Assembly (NCBI RefSeq): GCF_021391395.1
Contig: NZ_CP090059.1
Coordinates: forward strand, 1,039,001 to 1,103,000
Direction: 5' to 3'
Length of the DNA stretch: 64,000 bases
From: Sphingomonas cannabina
Lineage (GTDB): Bacteria > Pseudomonadota > Alphaproteobacteria > Sphingomonadales > Sphingomonadaceae
The notes beneath the pieces were generated by a model. That model was not told where the DNA came from, did no database searches, and saw nothing but the letters and a program-made list of their open reading frames with translations. The translations under genes and the position numbers were made by a program. Shown here piece after piece: positions 45,638-60,295 of this stretch. Within the stretch, counting starts at the first letter, position 1; the number at the start of each line of letters is the position of its first letter.

Positions 45638-48099
45638 GCCGCTGCTTGTGCCCGGTTGGCGAGGATCGCTTCGACGATCATGCGCCCGACATCGTTCTGC
45701 CACAACCATAAGCCGTTGGCTTGACCGCGAAAACTCCTCTCTCCGCCGAGCGCGCCCGACGGAACGAAGCCGGCGGCGAGGCCGATGCCGTAGACGCCGG
45801 GAAGCGGCATGCCGTCGGCGCCGAGCACGCGGCAGCGATCGTCGACCATGGCGTCGCCCTGGTCCGCGGCGAGCGTGATCGGCGTCCCTGCCGCGTCCTG
45901 GAGCGGTAGCGCACGTGGACGGTAGCCGAGGGCCGCGACGACGATGTCAGCCCCGTCGAGGATCGCGAGCGCCTGCGGGTCCTCGTCGGCGATACGGTGC
46001 ACGGCGACGCGCGGGTCGGGCGCGCGCCCGTCGACGCCGAGGATGCGCAGCACCAGCTCGCGCGCCTCCAGCCGGAAGCCTGCGAGACGATAGACGAAGC
46101 CCGACAGCGGACAGATGTCGTCGGGGCCGAAATCGGTGAAACCCTCCGCATGGGCCGCCTCGACGGAAGGGTAGAAGGGGCGGAGCGGCCGGCGATGGAG
46201 CAGGGTGATCCCGCCCGCGCCGAACGGGATGCCGGGCCGCGAGCGCAGCAGCAGCGCGACGGTGGTGAGAGCGCTGGTCGAGCCGCCGATCACCGCGATG
46301 CGCGGGTCGCGCTTGCCGGCGAGCAGGTCGGCGACCTTGTCGAGCCCGCCGAGCGCGAGCACCTCGTCCGATTGGAGCAGCCGGTCGCCGACGCGCCGGA
46401 TCAGCGGTTCGCCCGCGACCTGCTGACCGGCGAGGCGGTCGAGCGGCTGATAACCGCCGGTGGCGACGACGAGATTGCGCGCCGCGGCCTCGAAGCGATG
46501 ATCGTCCTCGAGCCGGCGCATGGCGACGTGCCACAGTCCGCCGGACCGGCGCGCGCCGAGCACCTCGTGGCCGGTCAGCACCTGGCCGCCGCCGCGCTCG
46601 ACCGCCAGGGCGAGCCGTTCGCCGATCACGTCGAGGAACGGACCGGTGGCGGCGAGCGGTACGCCCAGTTTGTCGCGCCATTCCTCGATCGTCTGGACCG
46701 CAGGGTGGCCGGCGAGATCGGGCTGCGCCTCGAGCGCGGTGAGGAAGGTCTGCGCGGTGCTGTCCGATGCGATCGCGTAGCGTGCGAGCCGGCCGGAGCC
46801 GAGATGGCCGCCGCGCTCGACGATAGTGAGGCCGCCGGCCGCCAGCTCGGCGAGCCGGCCGGCCTTGGCCGCGGCGATGAGGATGGCGGTCCCGGCCGGT
46901 CCGCCGCCGACGATCAGCGTCTCGGCGACGGGCGTGCGCGGCTCGCTGGTCCGGAGCAGGCCGCACGCCTCGCGCACCGCCGCCGCGATGGTGCGCACGT
47001 CGGCGGGGATCATGTCGTCGGTGGCAGGCAGCGAGAGGATGCGCGCGGCGATGTCATCGGCGACGGGGGTGTCGGTCAGCCGTGCGTGCTGCCGGAACAA
47101 GAGCTGCTGCCCGAGGTGCGGGCTGAAATAGTGCGCGGCCCCGATCCCGCGCGCGGCCAGCGCCTCGACGATCGCAGCGCGGCGGGGCGCCAGCGCCGGC
47201 GGCAGCAGCGCGGGCATGAAGCCGAGCGCGCGGCGGCGGCCCGAGACGCGCTGGACGCCGAAGCCGTCGAGCGCCTCGCGATAGCTCTCCTCGAGCAGCG
47301 CGCGGCGTTCGCTGATCTCCTCGATCTCCTCGAGCTTGGCCGAGGCGATGGCGGCCAGCACCTCGGGCAGCTTGGCGTTGAGGCCCGGCAGCGAGGCGCT
47401 GCGGGGCGCCTCGAAGCCGAAGTTGGCCATGGCGCGCAGCCGTTCGATCAGCGCGGTGTCGCCGGAGTGGACGACGGCGCCTTCGGCGACGGCGAAGGGC
47501 TTGGTCGCCTGCATCGAGAAGACGACGGCGTGGGGGGAACCCGCGCCGAAGCCGATGCCGTCGTCGTCGAGCGTGCCCAGCGATGCGGCCGCGTCGATCA
47601 CCACGCCGACGCCGTGACGTTCGGCGTATCGCCGGTAGCGGGCGAGGTCGATCGCGTTGCCGAAGGTGGCATAGGGGACGACCACCGCGATCCGCTCACC
47701 ATGTTCGGCGAGCAAGGCCTCCTCGGCGTGCGCCGCTGCGGCCCAGTCTTCGGGATCGATGTCGCAGAGGAGCGGCGTGAGACCGGCCCACATCGCCGCC
47801 TCGGCGGTCGCGGCGAAGGTGAAGGCGGGGATCAACGCATAGCCGCCCGGCCGGCCCGCGCGATCGGCGGCATCGCGGATCGCGAGCATCAGGCCGAGCG
47901 TCGCATTGGCGAGCGTCAGGCTGGCGCCGCGCCCGGCGAACATCCGCTCGGTGATCGCGGCCTCGAAGCGGCGTACTTCGGGCCCATGGTTGCTGTAGGT
48001 GCCGGTCGCCTCGATGCGGGCGAACACGTCCCCCAATTGGCTCGGGCGCGGCGGGCGCGGGGCGATCAGCGGATAGCGCAGGCGTCGGGCGATCGTCAT
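45634..48099 (-). CDS. Bifunctional fusion: DegT/DnrJ-type aminotransferase + FAD/NAD(P)-binding enzyme
   Basis: An 821-aa single chain. Residues 1-385 follow the DegT/DnrJ/EryC1 sugar-aminotransferase fold (TYSNHGPEVRRFEAAI, IPAFTFAATAEA, VVIDAAASLGT) with the PLP Lys in SMQATKPFAVAEGAVV. After a short linker, residues 395-821 are an FAD-linked domain: TLIVGGGPAGTAILIAAAKAG, VATGGYQPLDR, IAVIGGSTSALTTVALLL and PLPGVYGIGLAAGF, like lysine/ornithine-type monooxygenases and related flavoproteins. The pair suggests making, then oxidising, an amino group on a sugar or amine. It is coupled to the GT2 gene. Fusion order and partner are unusual to me. Confidence 0.85.
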   Translation of the reverse strand: MTIARRLRYPLIAPRPPRPSQLGDVFARIEATGTYSNHGPEVRRFEAAITERMFAGRGASLTLANATLGLMLAIRDAADRAGRPGGYALIPAFTFAATAEAAMWAGLTPLLCDIDPEDWAAAAHAEEALLAEHGERIAVVVPYATFGNAIDLARYRRYAERHGVGVVIDAAASLGTLDDDGIGFGAGSPHAVVFSMQATKPFAVAEGAVVHSGDTALIERLRAMANFGFEAPRSASLPGLNAKLPEVLAAIASAKLEEIEEISERRALLEESYREALDGFGVQRVSGRRRALGFMPALLPPALAPRRAAIVEALAARGIGAAHYFSPHLGQQLLFRQHARLTDTPVADDIAARILSLPATDDMIPADVRTIAAAVREACGLLRTSEPRTPVAETLIVGGGPAGTAILIAAAKAGRLAELAAGGLTIVERGGHLGSGRLARYAIASDSTAQTFLTALEAQPDLAGHPAVQTIEEWRDKLGVPLAATGPFLDVIGERLALAVERGGGQVLTGHEVLGARRSGGLWHVAMRRLEDDHRFEAAARNLVVATGGYQPLDRLAGQQVAGEPLIRRVGDRLLQSDEVLALGGLDKVADLLAGKRDPRIAVIGGSTSALTTVALLLRSRPGIPFGAGGITLLHRRPLRPFYPSVEAAHAEGFTDFGPDDICPLSGFVYRLAGFRLEARELVLRILGVDGRAPDPRVAVHRIADEDPQALAILDGADIVVAALGYRPRALPLQDAAGTPITLAADQGDAMVDDRCRVLGADGMPLPGVYGIGLAAGFVPSGALGGERSFRGQANGLWLWQNDVGRMIVEAILANRAQAAA

Positions 48100-48192
48100 G
48101 GCCGCGCACCATGCACGCCGCCTGCTAACAAATGCCTATCCCGCTGATGGCGCCGGCTATAGGAGCGGGCGGACCGAGCAAACGGGGGTGAC

Positions 48193-49056
48193 ATGGGCGG
48201 CTGGACGATCGGAATCATCGGCGGGTCGGGACTCTACGCGATCGACGGGGTCGAGGGCGAATGGGTCGAGGTGGAGACGCCGTGGGGCAGGCCGTCCGAC
48301 GCGATCTTCCGGGGGCGGTTGGGCGAGGTCGGCGTCGCCTTCCTGCCGCGCCACGGCCGCGGGCACCGTATCGCGCCGGGCGAGCTCAACGCGCGTGCCA
48401 ACATCGACGCGCTGAAGCGGCTCGGCGTCACCGACGTGCTGTCGATCTCCTCGGTCGGCGGGCTGCAGGAGGAGCGGGCGCCGGGGACCTTCACCATCGT
48501 CGACCAGTTCATCGATCGTACCAAGGGGCGGCCGTCGAGCTTCTTCGGCACCGGCATGGTCGCGCACGTCTCGATGGCCGATCCGGTGTGCCCGCGGCTC
48601 GCCGGCATGGCGGCGGAGGCTGCGCATGCCGGGGGCGCCGAGGTGCATGAGGGCGGCACCTGCATCGTCATGGAGGGCCCGCAATTCTCGACCCGCGCCG
48701 AAAGCAACCTCTACCGCAGCTGGGGCGCGCATGTGATCGGTATGACCGCGCTGCCCGAAGCCAAGCTGTGCCGCGAGGCGGAGCTGCCCTATGCGATGGT
48801 GGCGATGGTCACCGACTACGACTGCTGGCACGACGCGCACGAGGACGTCAGCGTCGCCCAGGTGATCCGACAGCTCAATGCCAATGCGGAGAAGGCGCGA
48901 GCGTTGGTCGGCCATTTGCTGCGGGGCCTGCCGGCGGAGCGGGCGCCGTCGCCGATCGACACCTGCCTCGATACGGCGCTGATCACCGCGCCCGACGTGC
49001 GCGATCCGGCATTGCTGGCGAAGCTCGACGCGGTGGCGGGGCGGGTGCTGGGATGA
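48193..49056 (+). CDS. mtnP: S-methyl-5'-thioadenosine phosphorylase
   Basis: A 287-aa enzyme of the methionine salvage pathway; it phosphorolyses methylthioadenosine to adenine and methylthioribose-1-phosphate. Motifs are GIIGGSGLY, ISSVGGLQEE, CIVMEGPQFSTRAESNLY and MVTDYDCWHD. Interestingly, methylthioadenosine is the by-product of AHL synthesis by LuxI elsewhere in the window, though the genes are far apart. Its last codons overlap the GFA gene (ATGA). Confidence 0.93.
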   Translation: MGGWTIGIIGGSGLYAIDGVEGEWVEVETPWGRPSDAIFRGRLGEVGVAFLPRHGRGHRIAPGELNARANIDALKRLGVTDVLSISSVGGLQEERAPGTFTIVDQFIDRTKGRPSSFFGTGMVAHVSMADPVCPRLAGMAAEAAHAGGAEVHEGGTCIVMEGPQFSTRAESNLYRSWGAHVIGMTALPEAKLCREAELPYAMVAMVTDYDCWHDAHEDVSVAQVIRQLNANAEKARALVGHLLRGLPAERAPSPIDTCLDTALITAPDVRDPALLAKLDAVAGRVLG

Positions 49057-49469
49057 GCGGGCCGGTCCGCTATTCCGGCGGCTGCCTGTGCGGCGCGATC
49101 CGCTGGGAGGCGTGGGGCGAGCCGGACAATATGGGCATCTGCTGCTGCGCCGATTGCCGCAAGGCGTCGGGATCGGGGTTCATCCCGTTCATGGGCTTCG
49201 CCTCCGCCGATCTGAGTTTCAGCGGCGAGCCGCGCCAATATCGCTCGCCCGCTTTCCGTGGCGGCGAGGCGACCCGCAACTTCTGCCCGCAGTGCGGCGG
49301 GCTCGTCTTCGGCGGCGGGATCGGCGAGACCGATTCGCATACCATCTACGCGGGCTCGCTCGACGATGCGTCGCTGTTCCGCCCGACCATGGCGCTGTTC
49401 GTGCGCGATCGGCCGGCGTGGGTCGAGCTGCCGACTGGTCTCACACTGTTTGAGACGATGCCGGAGTAG
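49053..49469 (+). CDS. GFA-family (CENP-V-like) zinc protein
   Basis: A 138-aa cytosolic protein. Zinc ligands are present as C-x-C (GGCLCGAI), CCCADCRKASG and FCPQCGG, the standard pattern of the glutathione-dependent formaldehyde-activating family. Real activity of most members is unknown. It is translationally coupled to mtnP and ends in a strong inverted repeat that probably terminates transcription from both sides. Confidence 0.88.
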   Translation: MSGPVRYSGGCLCGAIRWEAWGEPDNMGICCCADCRKASGSGFIPFMGFASADLSFSGEPRQYRSPAFRGGEATRNFCPQCGGLVFGGGIGETDSHTIYAGSLDDASLFRPTMALFVRDRPAWVELPTGLTLFETMPE

Positions 49470-49485
49470 AATCGGATTGAATCCG

Positions 49486-49552
49486 TTCCCCGGCGAAGGC
49501 CGGGGCCGAGTATCAAACCGCTCGCAACTGGGCTCCGGCCTTCGCCGGGGAA
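49486..49552. terminator. Bidirectional terminator/REP-like inverted repeat
   Basis: The arms are 22 bases (49486-49507 and 49531-49552) with one mismatch and a 23-base loop. Each arm contains CCCCGGCGAAGGCCGG. It lies between convergent genes GFA and the ABM protein. It resembles repeated intergenic palindromes of sphingomonads. Confidence 0.75.
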
Positions 49553-49580
49553 CAGCAGCTTCAAACCGGATCGATCAATC

Positions 49581-49954
49581 CTACAGCCCCTTGCCGCCCA
49601 CCGGCCGGGTGGTCGCGGCGGTGTCGAAGCCGGCGATCAGTGGCATCGCGGCCTTGATCGCCGCATTCACCTGCGGGAGCTGGAGCGAGGCCTTGTGGCT
49701 CGCCTCGCTGTTCCACACCTCGGTCACCCAGATCGCGTCCGGGTCGCCGATGTCCTCGGCGACGATGTAGCTGAGGCAGCCGGGCATGTCGGCCGAGCCC
49801 TGGAGCAGCAGCTCGAGCAGCGCGGCGCGCTGGCCCGGCTTGGCGGCGATCTTGCCGATCATGCCGTACATCTGCCCGTCTCCCGCGGCGAAGGCGGCGC
49901 GGCCGGTGAGCGCGAGGGCCAGGCCGCCCGCGATCGCCCCGCGCCGCGCGATGC

Positions 49955-49958
<4 letters not shown>
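49581..49958 (-). CDS. Exported antibiotic-biosynthesis-monooxygenase (ABM)-domain protein
   Basis: A 125-aa product. The N-terminus [23 protein letters not shown] (as a region) is a twin-arginine-like signal (RRG). The mature part is a single ABM fold: [36 protein letters not shown], and SEASHKASL. Relatives are quinol monooxygenases or heme-degrading enzymes. The start is GTG and overlaps the aconitase stop (GTGA), so translation depends on aconitase. Confidence 0.78.
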
Positions 49959-52630
<2,672 letters not shown>

Positions 52631-53099
52631 GGGCGGCGGGTCCTTTCCAGTTGCGGCCAGTCGCGGGAGCGCGGCGGGGAGACGAGCGACGCGCCGGTTG
52701 GCCGGCGGAGCCACTCGCGCGAGGCGCGCCCGGACGGGCGGATGCGAGAGTCGAAGGGGCCGATAGCAGGGTGGGGGGTGAGGGGGAAGGGTGTGGGGGC
52801 GAGGATGTCGTGGCGGCGGGGTGCGTCCATTGGTGCGGCGCAGCGTACATCGGTTCGCCGCAGGAGACACTCGAACTGTCGGCCCGCCGAACAGAGGTCT
52901 CGGAAGTGTTCATGTGCCCGCAAGGTTGGGCTCAACACGCTGAAAGTCCCTAGTGCTCAGGTACAGCTATGAGACGCACATCCAGATGAAGATTGATGGA
53001 GCGGGTTCCGACAGCCGAATACCGTATCACGACGACGGCGATCGGACGGCGAGCTGCGATCACTTGGGCTTGATTGATCGAATTTGAAGGAGCAATGCA
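52631..53099. other. Intergenic region, no gene seen
   Basis: About 470 bp between the divergent aconitase and OmpA genes. I see no supported reading frame; promoters for both genes must lie here. Confidence 0.5.
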
Positions 53100-53978
53100 A
53101 TGAGTGTCCTTTCCAAAAGCTCGAGAATTCTGTTGCTGCTTGCTGCGTCTGCCGGCTCGGCCAGCCTGTATGCGCAGGAGCAACCGGCCCCGAGCGAGCC
53201 ATCTCCGGACATAACCGTGAGCGCCTCGGCGCCGGCCGACCTGTCCGGCATGCCGGAGGGACCCGAGGTCGAAGGCTTCATCTCCGCGCGCAAGGACGGG
53301 AAGATGCAGGTCACGACCGCCGGCGGCACGAAGACGATGGTCTTCCTCAGCGAAGGAACCAAGATCAAGTCGAGCGGAGGCTTCCTGGGCCTCGATCGCG
53401 ACAAGCTGGCCGCGGACTCGCTGCTCAACGGCCTGCCGGTCAGCGTCAAGACGGTGCAATGGGCGGACGGCCTGGTCGCGAGCCAGATCGCGCTCAAGAA
53501 CAAGGACCTCAGGACCGCGTCGATGATCCGCAACGGCACCGAACAGGGCTTTGCGGACCAGACCGCGGCAACGGAAGCGCTGCGCGGGCGCGTCGGTGAC
53601 ATCGACCAGTATAATGTCAAAGGCACGACCAACGTGAATTTCGACACCGGCAAGGCGGTGCTGTCCGAGCAGGCGAAAGCCGATCTCTGCGCCGCGGCGA
53701 CTTCGGCCGAGGCGATGGACAATGCCCTGCTGCTCGTCGTCGGTTACACCGATTCGACGGGAAGCCAGGATTTCAACCAGACCCTCAGCGAGAGGCGGGC
53801 CGCGAAGGTCGTCAACTATCTCCAGCAGGCCTGCCACTGGAAGCCGTATCGCATGCTGACCCCCACCGGGATGGCCGAGGCGGATCCGGCGGCAAGCAAC
53901 GATACACCCGACGGCAAGGCGCAGAACCGCCGCGTCGCGGTGAATATCCTGGTGAGCAAGGCCGTCGACGGCCTGTAA
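53100..53978 (+). CDS. OmpA-family outer-membrane protein
   Basis: A 292-aa exported protein with a signal peptide (ILLLLAASAGSASLYAQ). The first half is a beta-rich domain (VEGFISARKDGKMQVTT, TMVFLSEGTKIKS). The C-terminal OmpA domain, which binds peptidoglycan, runs from about 180 (TTNVNFDTGKAVLSEQAKADL) through VVGYTDSTGSQDFNQTLSERRAAKV (as a region) to AQNRRVAVNI. A GAAGGAG site lies before the ATG. It ends in a strong hairpin. Confidence 0.9.
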   Translation: MSVLSKSSRILLLLAASAGSASLYAQEQPAPSEPSPDITVSASAPADLSGMPEGPEVEGFISARKDGKMQVTTAGGTKTMVFLSEGTKIKSSGGFLGLDRDKLAADSLLNGLPVSVKTVQWADGLVASQIALKNKDLRTASMIRNGTEQGFADQTAATEALRGRVGDIDQYNVKGTTNVNFDTGKAVLSEQAKADLCAAATSAEAMDNALLLVVGYTDSTGSQDFNQTLSERRAAKVVNYLQQACHWKPYRMLTPTGMAEADPAASNDTPDGKAQNRRVAVNILVSKAVDGL

Positions 53979-53987
53979 GAGGCCCCT

Positions 53988-54015
53988 CGGGGGTGGGCTT
54001 CGCCCACCCCCGTTT
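53988..54015 (+). terminator. Hairpin terminator after OmpA gene
   Basis: An exact 11-bp stem (CGGGGGTGGGC/GCCCACCCCCG) with loop TTC, then TTT. It may also stop the convergent asparagine-synthetase transcript. Confidence 0.7.
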
Positions 54016-54093
54016 CCCGCTTGGGGTCGCGAGCCGCTTAAGCCCCTCCCCTGAAGGCGGGCTTGATTCAACCTGATCGAACCCGGGCTTAGT

Positions 54094-56604
<2,511 letters not shown>

Positions 56605-56759
56605 CGTCGTTCGGATCCTTTCGCCCCGGCGTCCCCCTAGCACAGGACGGGAAATTGCACAGCGTTAACCGCCGCATAGCCGCAACGATCGACCCTAAGG
56701 CCGATGCCCGGGCGGGAATCTGCGGATGTGATGTTGTAACTTGCCCTCAATGAGCATAG

Positions 56760-57146
56760 ATGGCGGCGATCATGGCGTTCGCGTTCCGCTCAAGCTGGTA
56801 TCACGGCCTCGATCGCTGGGCGATCGGGCTCAGCGGGCTGTGCATGGTGCATTGCCTGGCGACGTCGGTGCTGCTCGCGCTGGCCTCGACCGCGGGCGGG
56901 CTGCTGCTCGCGCCGTGGATCCATGAGGTGGGGCTGATGGTCGCGATCCTGCTCGGCGCGCTGGCGCTGGGGCGGGGGATGTTCGCGCACGGCTATATGA
57001 TGCCGTCGGCGATCGGGGCGCTCGGGATCGGCGTGATGGCGGGGGCGTTGTCGCTGCCGCACGACGGGGCCGAGACCTTCTACACGCTGGTCGGCGTGGG
57101 CCTGCTCGCGCTGGGGCACGACCTCAACCGGCGGGCGGTGATCTAG
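56760..57146 (+). CDS. MerC-domain membrane protein
   Basis: A 128-aa protein with four hydrophobic helices (LSGLCMVHCLATSVLLALAST region, GLMVAILLGALALGRG, AIGALGIGVMAGALS, FYTLVGVGLLALGHD). The Cys pair CMVHC in helix one is the metal-binding feature of MerC proteins. MerC imports mercuric ion, but chromosomal MerC-domain proteins without a mer operon are common and their function is uncertain. No other mer genes are near. A start at 56772 is possible. Confidence 0.78.
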   Translation: MAAIMAFAFRSSWYHGLDRWAIGLSGLCMVHCLATSVLLALASTAGGLLLAPWIHEVGLMVAILLGALALGRGMFAHGYMMPSAIGALGIGVMAGALSLPHDGAETFYTLVGVGLLALGHDLNRRAVI

Positions 57147-57384
57147 GCTGTAGATTCGTAAGATCGAGCGGCCGGAATCGGGTGGAAAGCTGGCCCGCTT
57201 TCGAGTTTGCAGATCGCATTAGCGACCCGAGGCTTGGTCCTCTAATACAGCCAGCCCTCCGCCAGTCCGTGCGTTTACAAACGGGAGGAAATCCCTCGAT
57301 CCGACAACCAAGGCATCACCTATGCGCTAAGCCGGATCGTCACTACACCCGTCACGGCGAGCAGCGGAATTTGAGGAGTGCGTG

Positions 57385-57900
57385 ATGCGTCATTGGACTT
57401 TGTCGGCGGCGATCGGAGCTTTCATCTTGAGCTCTAGCTCAGGCTCCGCGAGCCCAGTGCAAGGTGTGGTTTCAGGCATCTATGTTCTGGACGAGGAACG
57501 GAGCGACAACGCCTTTCAAGCGATCGAGAGCGCTATTGCAAGCCTTTCCAACGCCAAGCGCCCTCTCGCTCGCATGAGGCTGCGCAAGTCCATTGCGGTA
57601 AATAGAATTAGAATTTCGAGTGCAGGAAGTCGGTTGGGGATCGCGTATGATGCCAAAGCACCTATCGTCGTTTGGCTAGGCGGAGAGCCGATCAAGTGGA
57701 AGCTCGTGGAAGGGCTTGTCTTTGACGTGTCGGCAAAATCTAATGGTGATGCCATTTCTCTAACATTCCATGGCGATGACATCGAGCGGACCACAACGTA
57801 TCGTAGTGTTGGTCAGGATTTGGTGGAGGATACCACCATTGTCAGTCCACTTCTCTCTACACCGATTGTCTATAAGCAGGTCTATAACCGAGCGCACTGA
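57385..57900 (+). CDS. Secreted hypothetical protein
   Basis: A 171-aa product. The signal peptide is MRHWTLSAAIGAFILSSSSG. The mature sequence is beta-rich (VVSGIYVLDEERSD, RLGIAYDAKAPIVVWLGG, ISLTFHGDDIERTT). GAGGAG six bases before ATG 57385 decides the start over GTG 57382. Its codons use A/T at third positions far more than the neighbours, so it is a probable transfer. No family is recognised. Confidence 0.6.
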   Translation: MRHWTLSAAIGAFILSSSSGSASPVQGVVSGIYVLDEERSDNAFQAIESAIASLSNAKRPLARMRLRKSIAVNRIRISSAGSRLGIAYDAKAPIVVWLGGEPIKWKLVEGLVFDVSAKSNGDAISLTFHGDDIERTTTYRSVGQDLVEDTTIVSPLLSTPIVYKQVYNRAH

Positions 57901-58069
57901 CAAGATTTACGAGGAAGCTTTCTGGTGAGATGCCGTTGAACGGTCTTCGTCTTGTAGATGCGGATGCCGGTCAAGATGGTCTCTCCACCGTCTGCTTTAA
58001 GGCGCGCTACGACCGTGAACGAACGGCAGCAACCAGGGCGTTAGCTGCCATTCTCGTTTCCGGCCTAAC

Positions 58070-58987
58070 CTATCGCGCCGACGTCGCCGCCACCCGATTG
58101 GCCGCGACGAAGAAGTCGATGAAGGCCCGCACCGCCGGCCGCACCTGGCGGCGGCTGAGGTGGTAGAGGAAGAAGCCGGGGAACGGCGGGCAATGGTCGG
58201 GGAACAGCTCGACCAGCCGGCCGGCGGCGAGATCGTCGGCGATGCGTGCCTCGTAGAGGAAGGCGATCCCCGCGCCGCTGAGCGCGGCCTGATAGGCGAG
58301 CTGGTCGTCGTTGGTGGTCATCGCCGCCACCATGTCGGACAGCGTGACCTCCGCGCCGTCGCGCTCGACTTCCCAGGCATAGACGTTGCCGCCGGTGAAG
58401 CGGCGCTGGATGCAGCGGTGCTCGGCCAGCGCCTCGAGCGTCGCCGGGCGGCCGTGGCACGCGAGATAGTCGGGCGCCGCGACGATGGTGAAGCGCTGCG
58501 GCGGGCCGATGCGCACCGCGATCATGTCCGGCTGCAGCGATTCGCCCAGGCGCAAGCCGACGTCGAACCGCTCCGCGACGATGTCGACGAAGCGATCCTC
58601 GACGATGATGTCGAGCGAGATCGACGGATAGGCCCGGGCGAACGCGCCAAGGTGGGGCCTCAGCAGCATATAGGCGCTCGACGCCGTCGCCGTGACGCGC
58701 ACGCGGCCCGACGGGTCGCCGTCCGCGTCGCGCGCCTCGCGCATCCCTTCCGCGATCTCGGCCAGCGCCGGCTCGAGCCGGCCGAGCAGCCGCTGGCCCG
58801 CATCGGTCAGCGACAGGCTGCGCGTCGAGCGGTTGAGCAGCCGCACGCCCAGCCGCTCCTCCAGCGCGCCGACGCTGTGGCTGACCGCCGACGGCGACAG
58901 CCCGAGCGACCGCGCCGCCGCCCGGAACCCGCCCGCGCGGACCACCGCGGCGAACAGCGTCAGATGCGGCAGCTGGTCGCGGTCCAT
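58070..58987 (-). CDS. LysR-family transcriptional regulator
   Basis: A 305-aa regulator. The winged HTH is at 5-65 (LTLFAAVVRAGGFRAAARSLGLS, VSHSVGALEERLGVRLLNRS). The periplasmic-binding-like effector domain follows (GRVRVTATASSAYMLL, VGLRLGESL). It belongs to the PecT/AaeR-like subgroup that often controls oxidoreductases. It is divergent from the aldo-keto reductase gene, its probable target. Confidence 0.9.
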   Translation of the reverse strand: MDRDQLPHLTLFAAVVRAGGFRAAARSLGLSPSAVSHSVGALEERLGVRLLNRSTRSLSLTDAGQRLLGRLEPALAEIAEGMREARDADGDPSGRVRVTATASSAYMLLRPHLGAFARAYPSISLDIIVEDRFVDIVAERFDVGLRLGESLQPDMIAVRIGPPQRFTIVAAPDYLACHGRPATLEALAEHRCIQRRFTGGNVYAWEVERDGAEVTLSDMVAAMTTNDDQLAYQAALSGAGIAFLYEARIADDLAAGRLVELFPDHCPPFPGFFLYHLSRRQVRPAVRAFIDFFVAANRVAATSAR

Positions 58988-58993
58988 TGTGCA

Positions 58994-59010
58994 ATCCTAT
59001 CGAACAGGAT
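58994..59010. promoter_or_regulatory. Candidate LysR operator
   Basis: ATCCT-N7-AGGAT is a perfect 5-bp dyad in the 96-bp divergent region, just upstream of the LysR ATG. LysR proteins typically bind T-N11-A dyads there. The spacing fits only roughly. Confidence 0.35.
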
Positions 59011-59083
59011 GTGCTTCATAGCGCGGGTAATCTGAACAGGACAGCGCGCTACATCGGGTCGGCCCCACCCAGAGGAGGACGAT

Positions 59084-60076
59084 ATGGAACAGCGTAGATT
59101 GGGCAGCCTGCAGATCTCGGCGATCGGCCTCGGCTGCATGGGCTTCACTGCGGCCTATGGCGGGCAGGACGAGGCGGCGTCGATCGCGACGCTCCACCGC
59201 GCGGTCGAGCTCGGCGTCACTTTGTTCGATACCGCCGAGGTCTATGGCCCTTATGAGAATGAGGAGATCGTCGGGCGGGCGCTGCGCGAGGTGCGCGACC
59301 GGGTGGTGATCGCCACCAAGTTCGGCTTCACCATCGGCGACCAGGGCATCGGCTTCCAGCGCACGACCGGGCTCGACGGCAGCCCGGCCAATGCGCGGCG
59401 GGTCGCGGAGGCGTCGCTCGGGCGGCTGGGCATCGAGACGATCGACCTGTTCTACCTGCACCGGCCCGATCCGGCGGTGCCGATCGAGGAATCGGTCGGC
59501 GGCATGGCCGAGCTGGTGCGCGAGGGCAAGGTGCGCGCGATCGGCCTGTCGGAGGTGACCGCCGACCAGCTGCGGCGCGCCCATACCGTCCACCCCATCG
59601 CCGCGCTGCAGAGCGAATATTCGCTGTGGTTCCGCGAGGTGGAGGACACGGTGCTGCCCGTCTGCCGCGAGCTCGGCATCGGCTTCGTGCCCTACAGCCC
59701 GCTGGGGCGCGGCTTCCTGACCGGCAGCATCCGCAGCCGCGACGATTTGGAGCAGAACGACTTCCGCGCCGGGCTGCCGCGCTTCGCCGAGGGCAATCTG
59801 GAGGCGAACCTCGCGCTGGTCGACCGGCTGAAGGCGCTGGCCGAGGCGCGGGGCGCGACCGCGGCGCAGCTCGCCCTCGCCTGGGTGCTGGCGCAGGGCG
59901 ACGACATCGTTCCCATCCCGGGTGCGCGCAAGATCGCCAACCTGGAGGCGAACGTCGCCGCGGTCGACCTCCGCCTCTCGCCGGAGGAATTGGCGGCGAT
60001 CGGGGAGGTCATGACCGACGTCCAGGGTGCCCGCTATGGCGAGCGGGAGGTCGCGCGGCTGGTCGGGCAGCGGTAA
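59084..60076 (+). CDS. Aldo/keto reductase
   Basis: A 330-aa NADPH-dependent TIM-barrel oxidoreductase. The catalytic tetrad is visible: Asp in LFDTAEVYG, Tyr in the same segment, Lys in IATKFGF and His in FYLHRPDP. The coenzyme loop reads PIPGARKIANLEANV. Subfamily AKR13-like by MEQRRLGSLQISAIGLGCMG (as a region). It probably reduces aldehydes or ketones. It is divergent from the LysR gene and ends directly before a long repeat. Confidence 0.9.
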   Translation: MEQRRLGSLQISAIGLGCMGFTAAYGGQDEAASIATLHRAVELGVTLFDTAEVYGPYENEEIVGRALREVRDRVVIATKFGFTIGDQGIGFQRTTGLDGSPANARRVAEASLGRLGIETIDLFYLHRPDPAVPIEESVGGMAELVREGKVRAIGLSEVTADQLRRAHTVHPIAALQSEYSLWFREVEDTVLPVCRELGIGFVPYSPLGRGFLTGSIRSRDDLEQNDFRAGLPRFAEGNLEANLALVDRLKALAEARGATAAQLALAWVLAQGDDIVPIPGARKIANLEANVAAVDLRLSPEELAAIGEVMTDVQGARYGEREVARLVGQR

Positions 60077-60089
60077 TCTTCGGTTCTTT

Positions 60090-60232
60090 CCCCTCTCCCA
60101 TTGGGAGAGGGGAGGGGCCCGCTCGGGCGTAGCCCGAGTGGGAGGGGTGAGGGTGACCTCGCTGGCCGCAGTCACCCCCTCACCCTCCCGCCGCTTCGCG
60201 GCTCCTTCCCTCTCCCAGAGGGAGAGGGACAG
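60090..60232. repeat. Intergenic repeat copy 1 (before fur)
   Basis: A ~143-bp run of nested inverted repeats, beginning CCCTCTCCCATTGGGAGAGG and ending in CCCTCTCCCAGAGGGAGAGG. It is highly similar to copy 2 after the fur gene, in the same orientation. Confidence 0.8.
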
Positions 60233-60295
60233 TAGGGAGCATCCGCTGCCCCCGCCCGCCTTGCCGCGGTGGCTGCGGAAGCCTACATTCACGGC

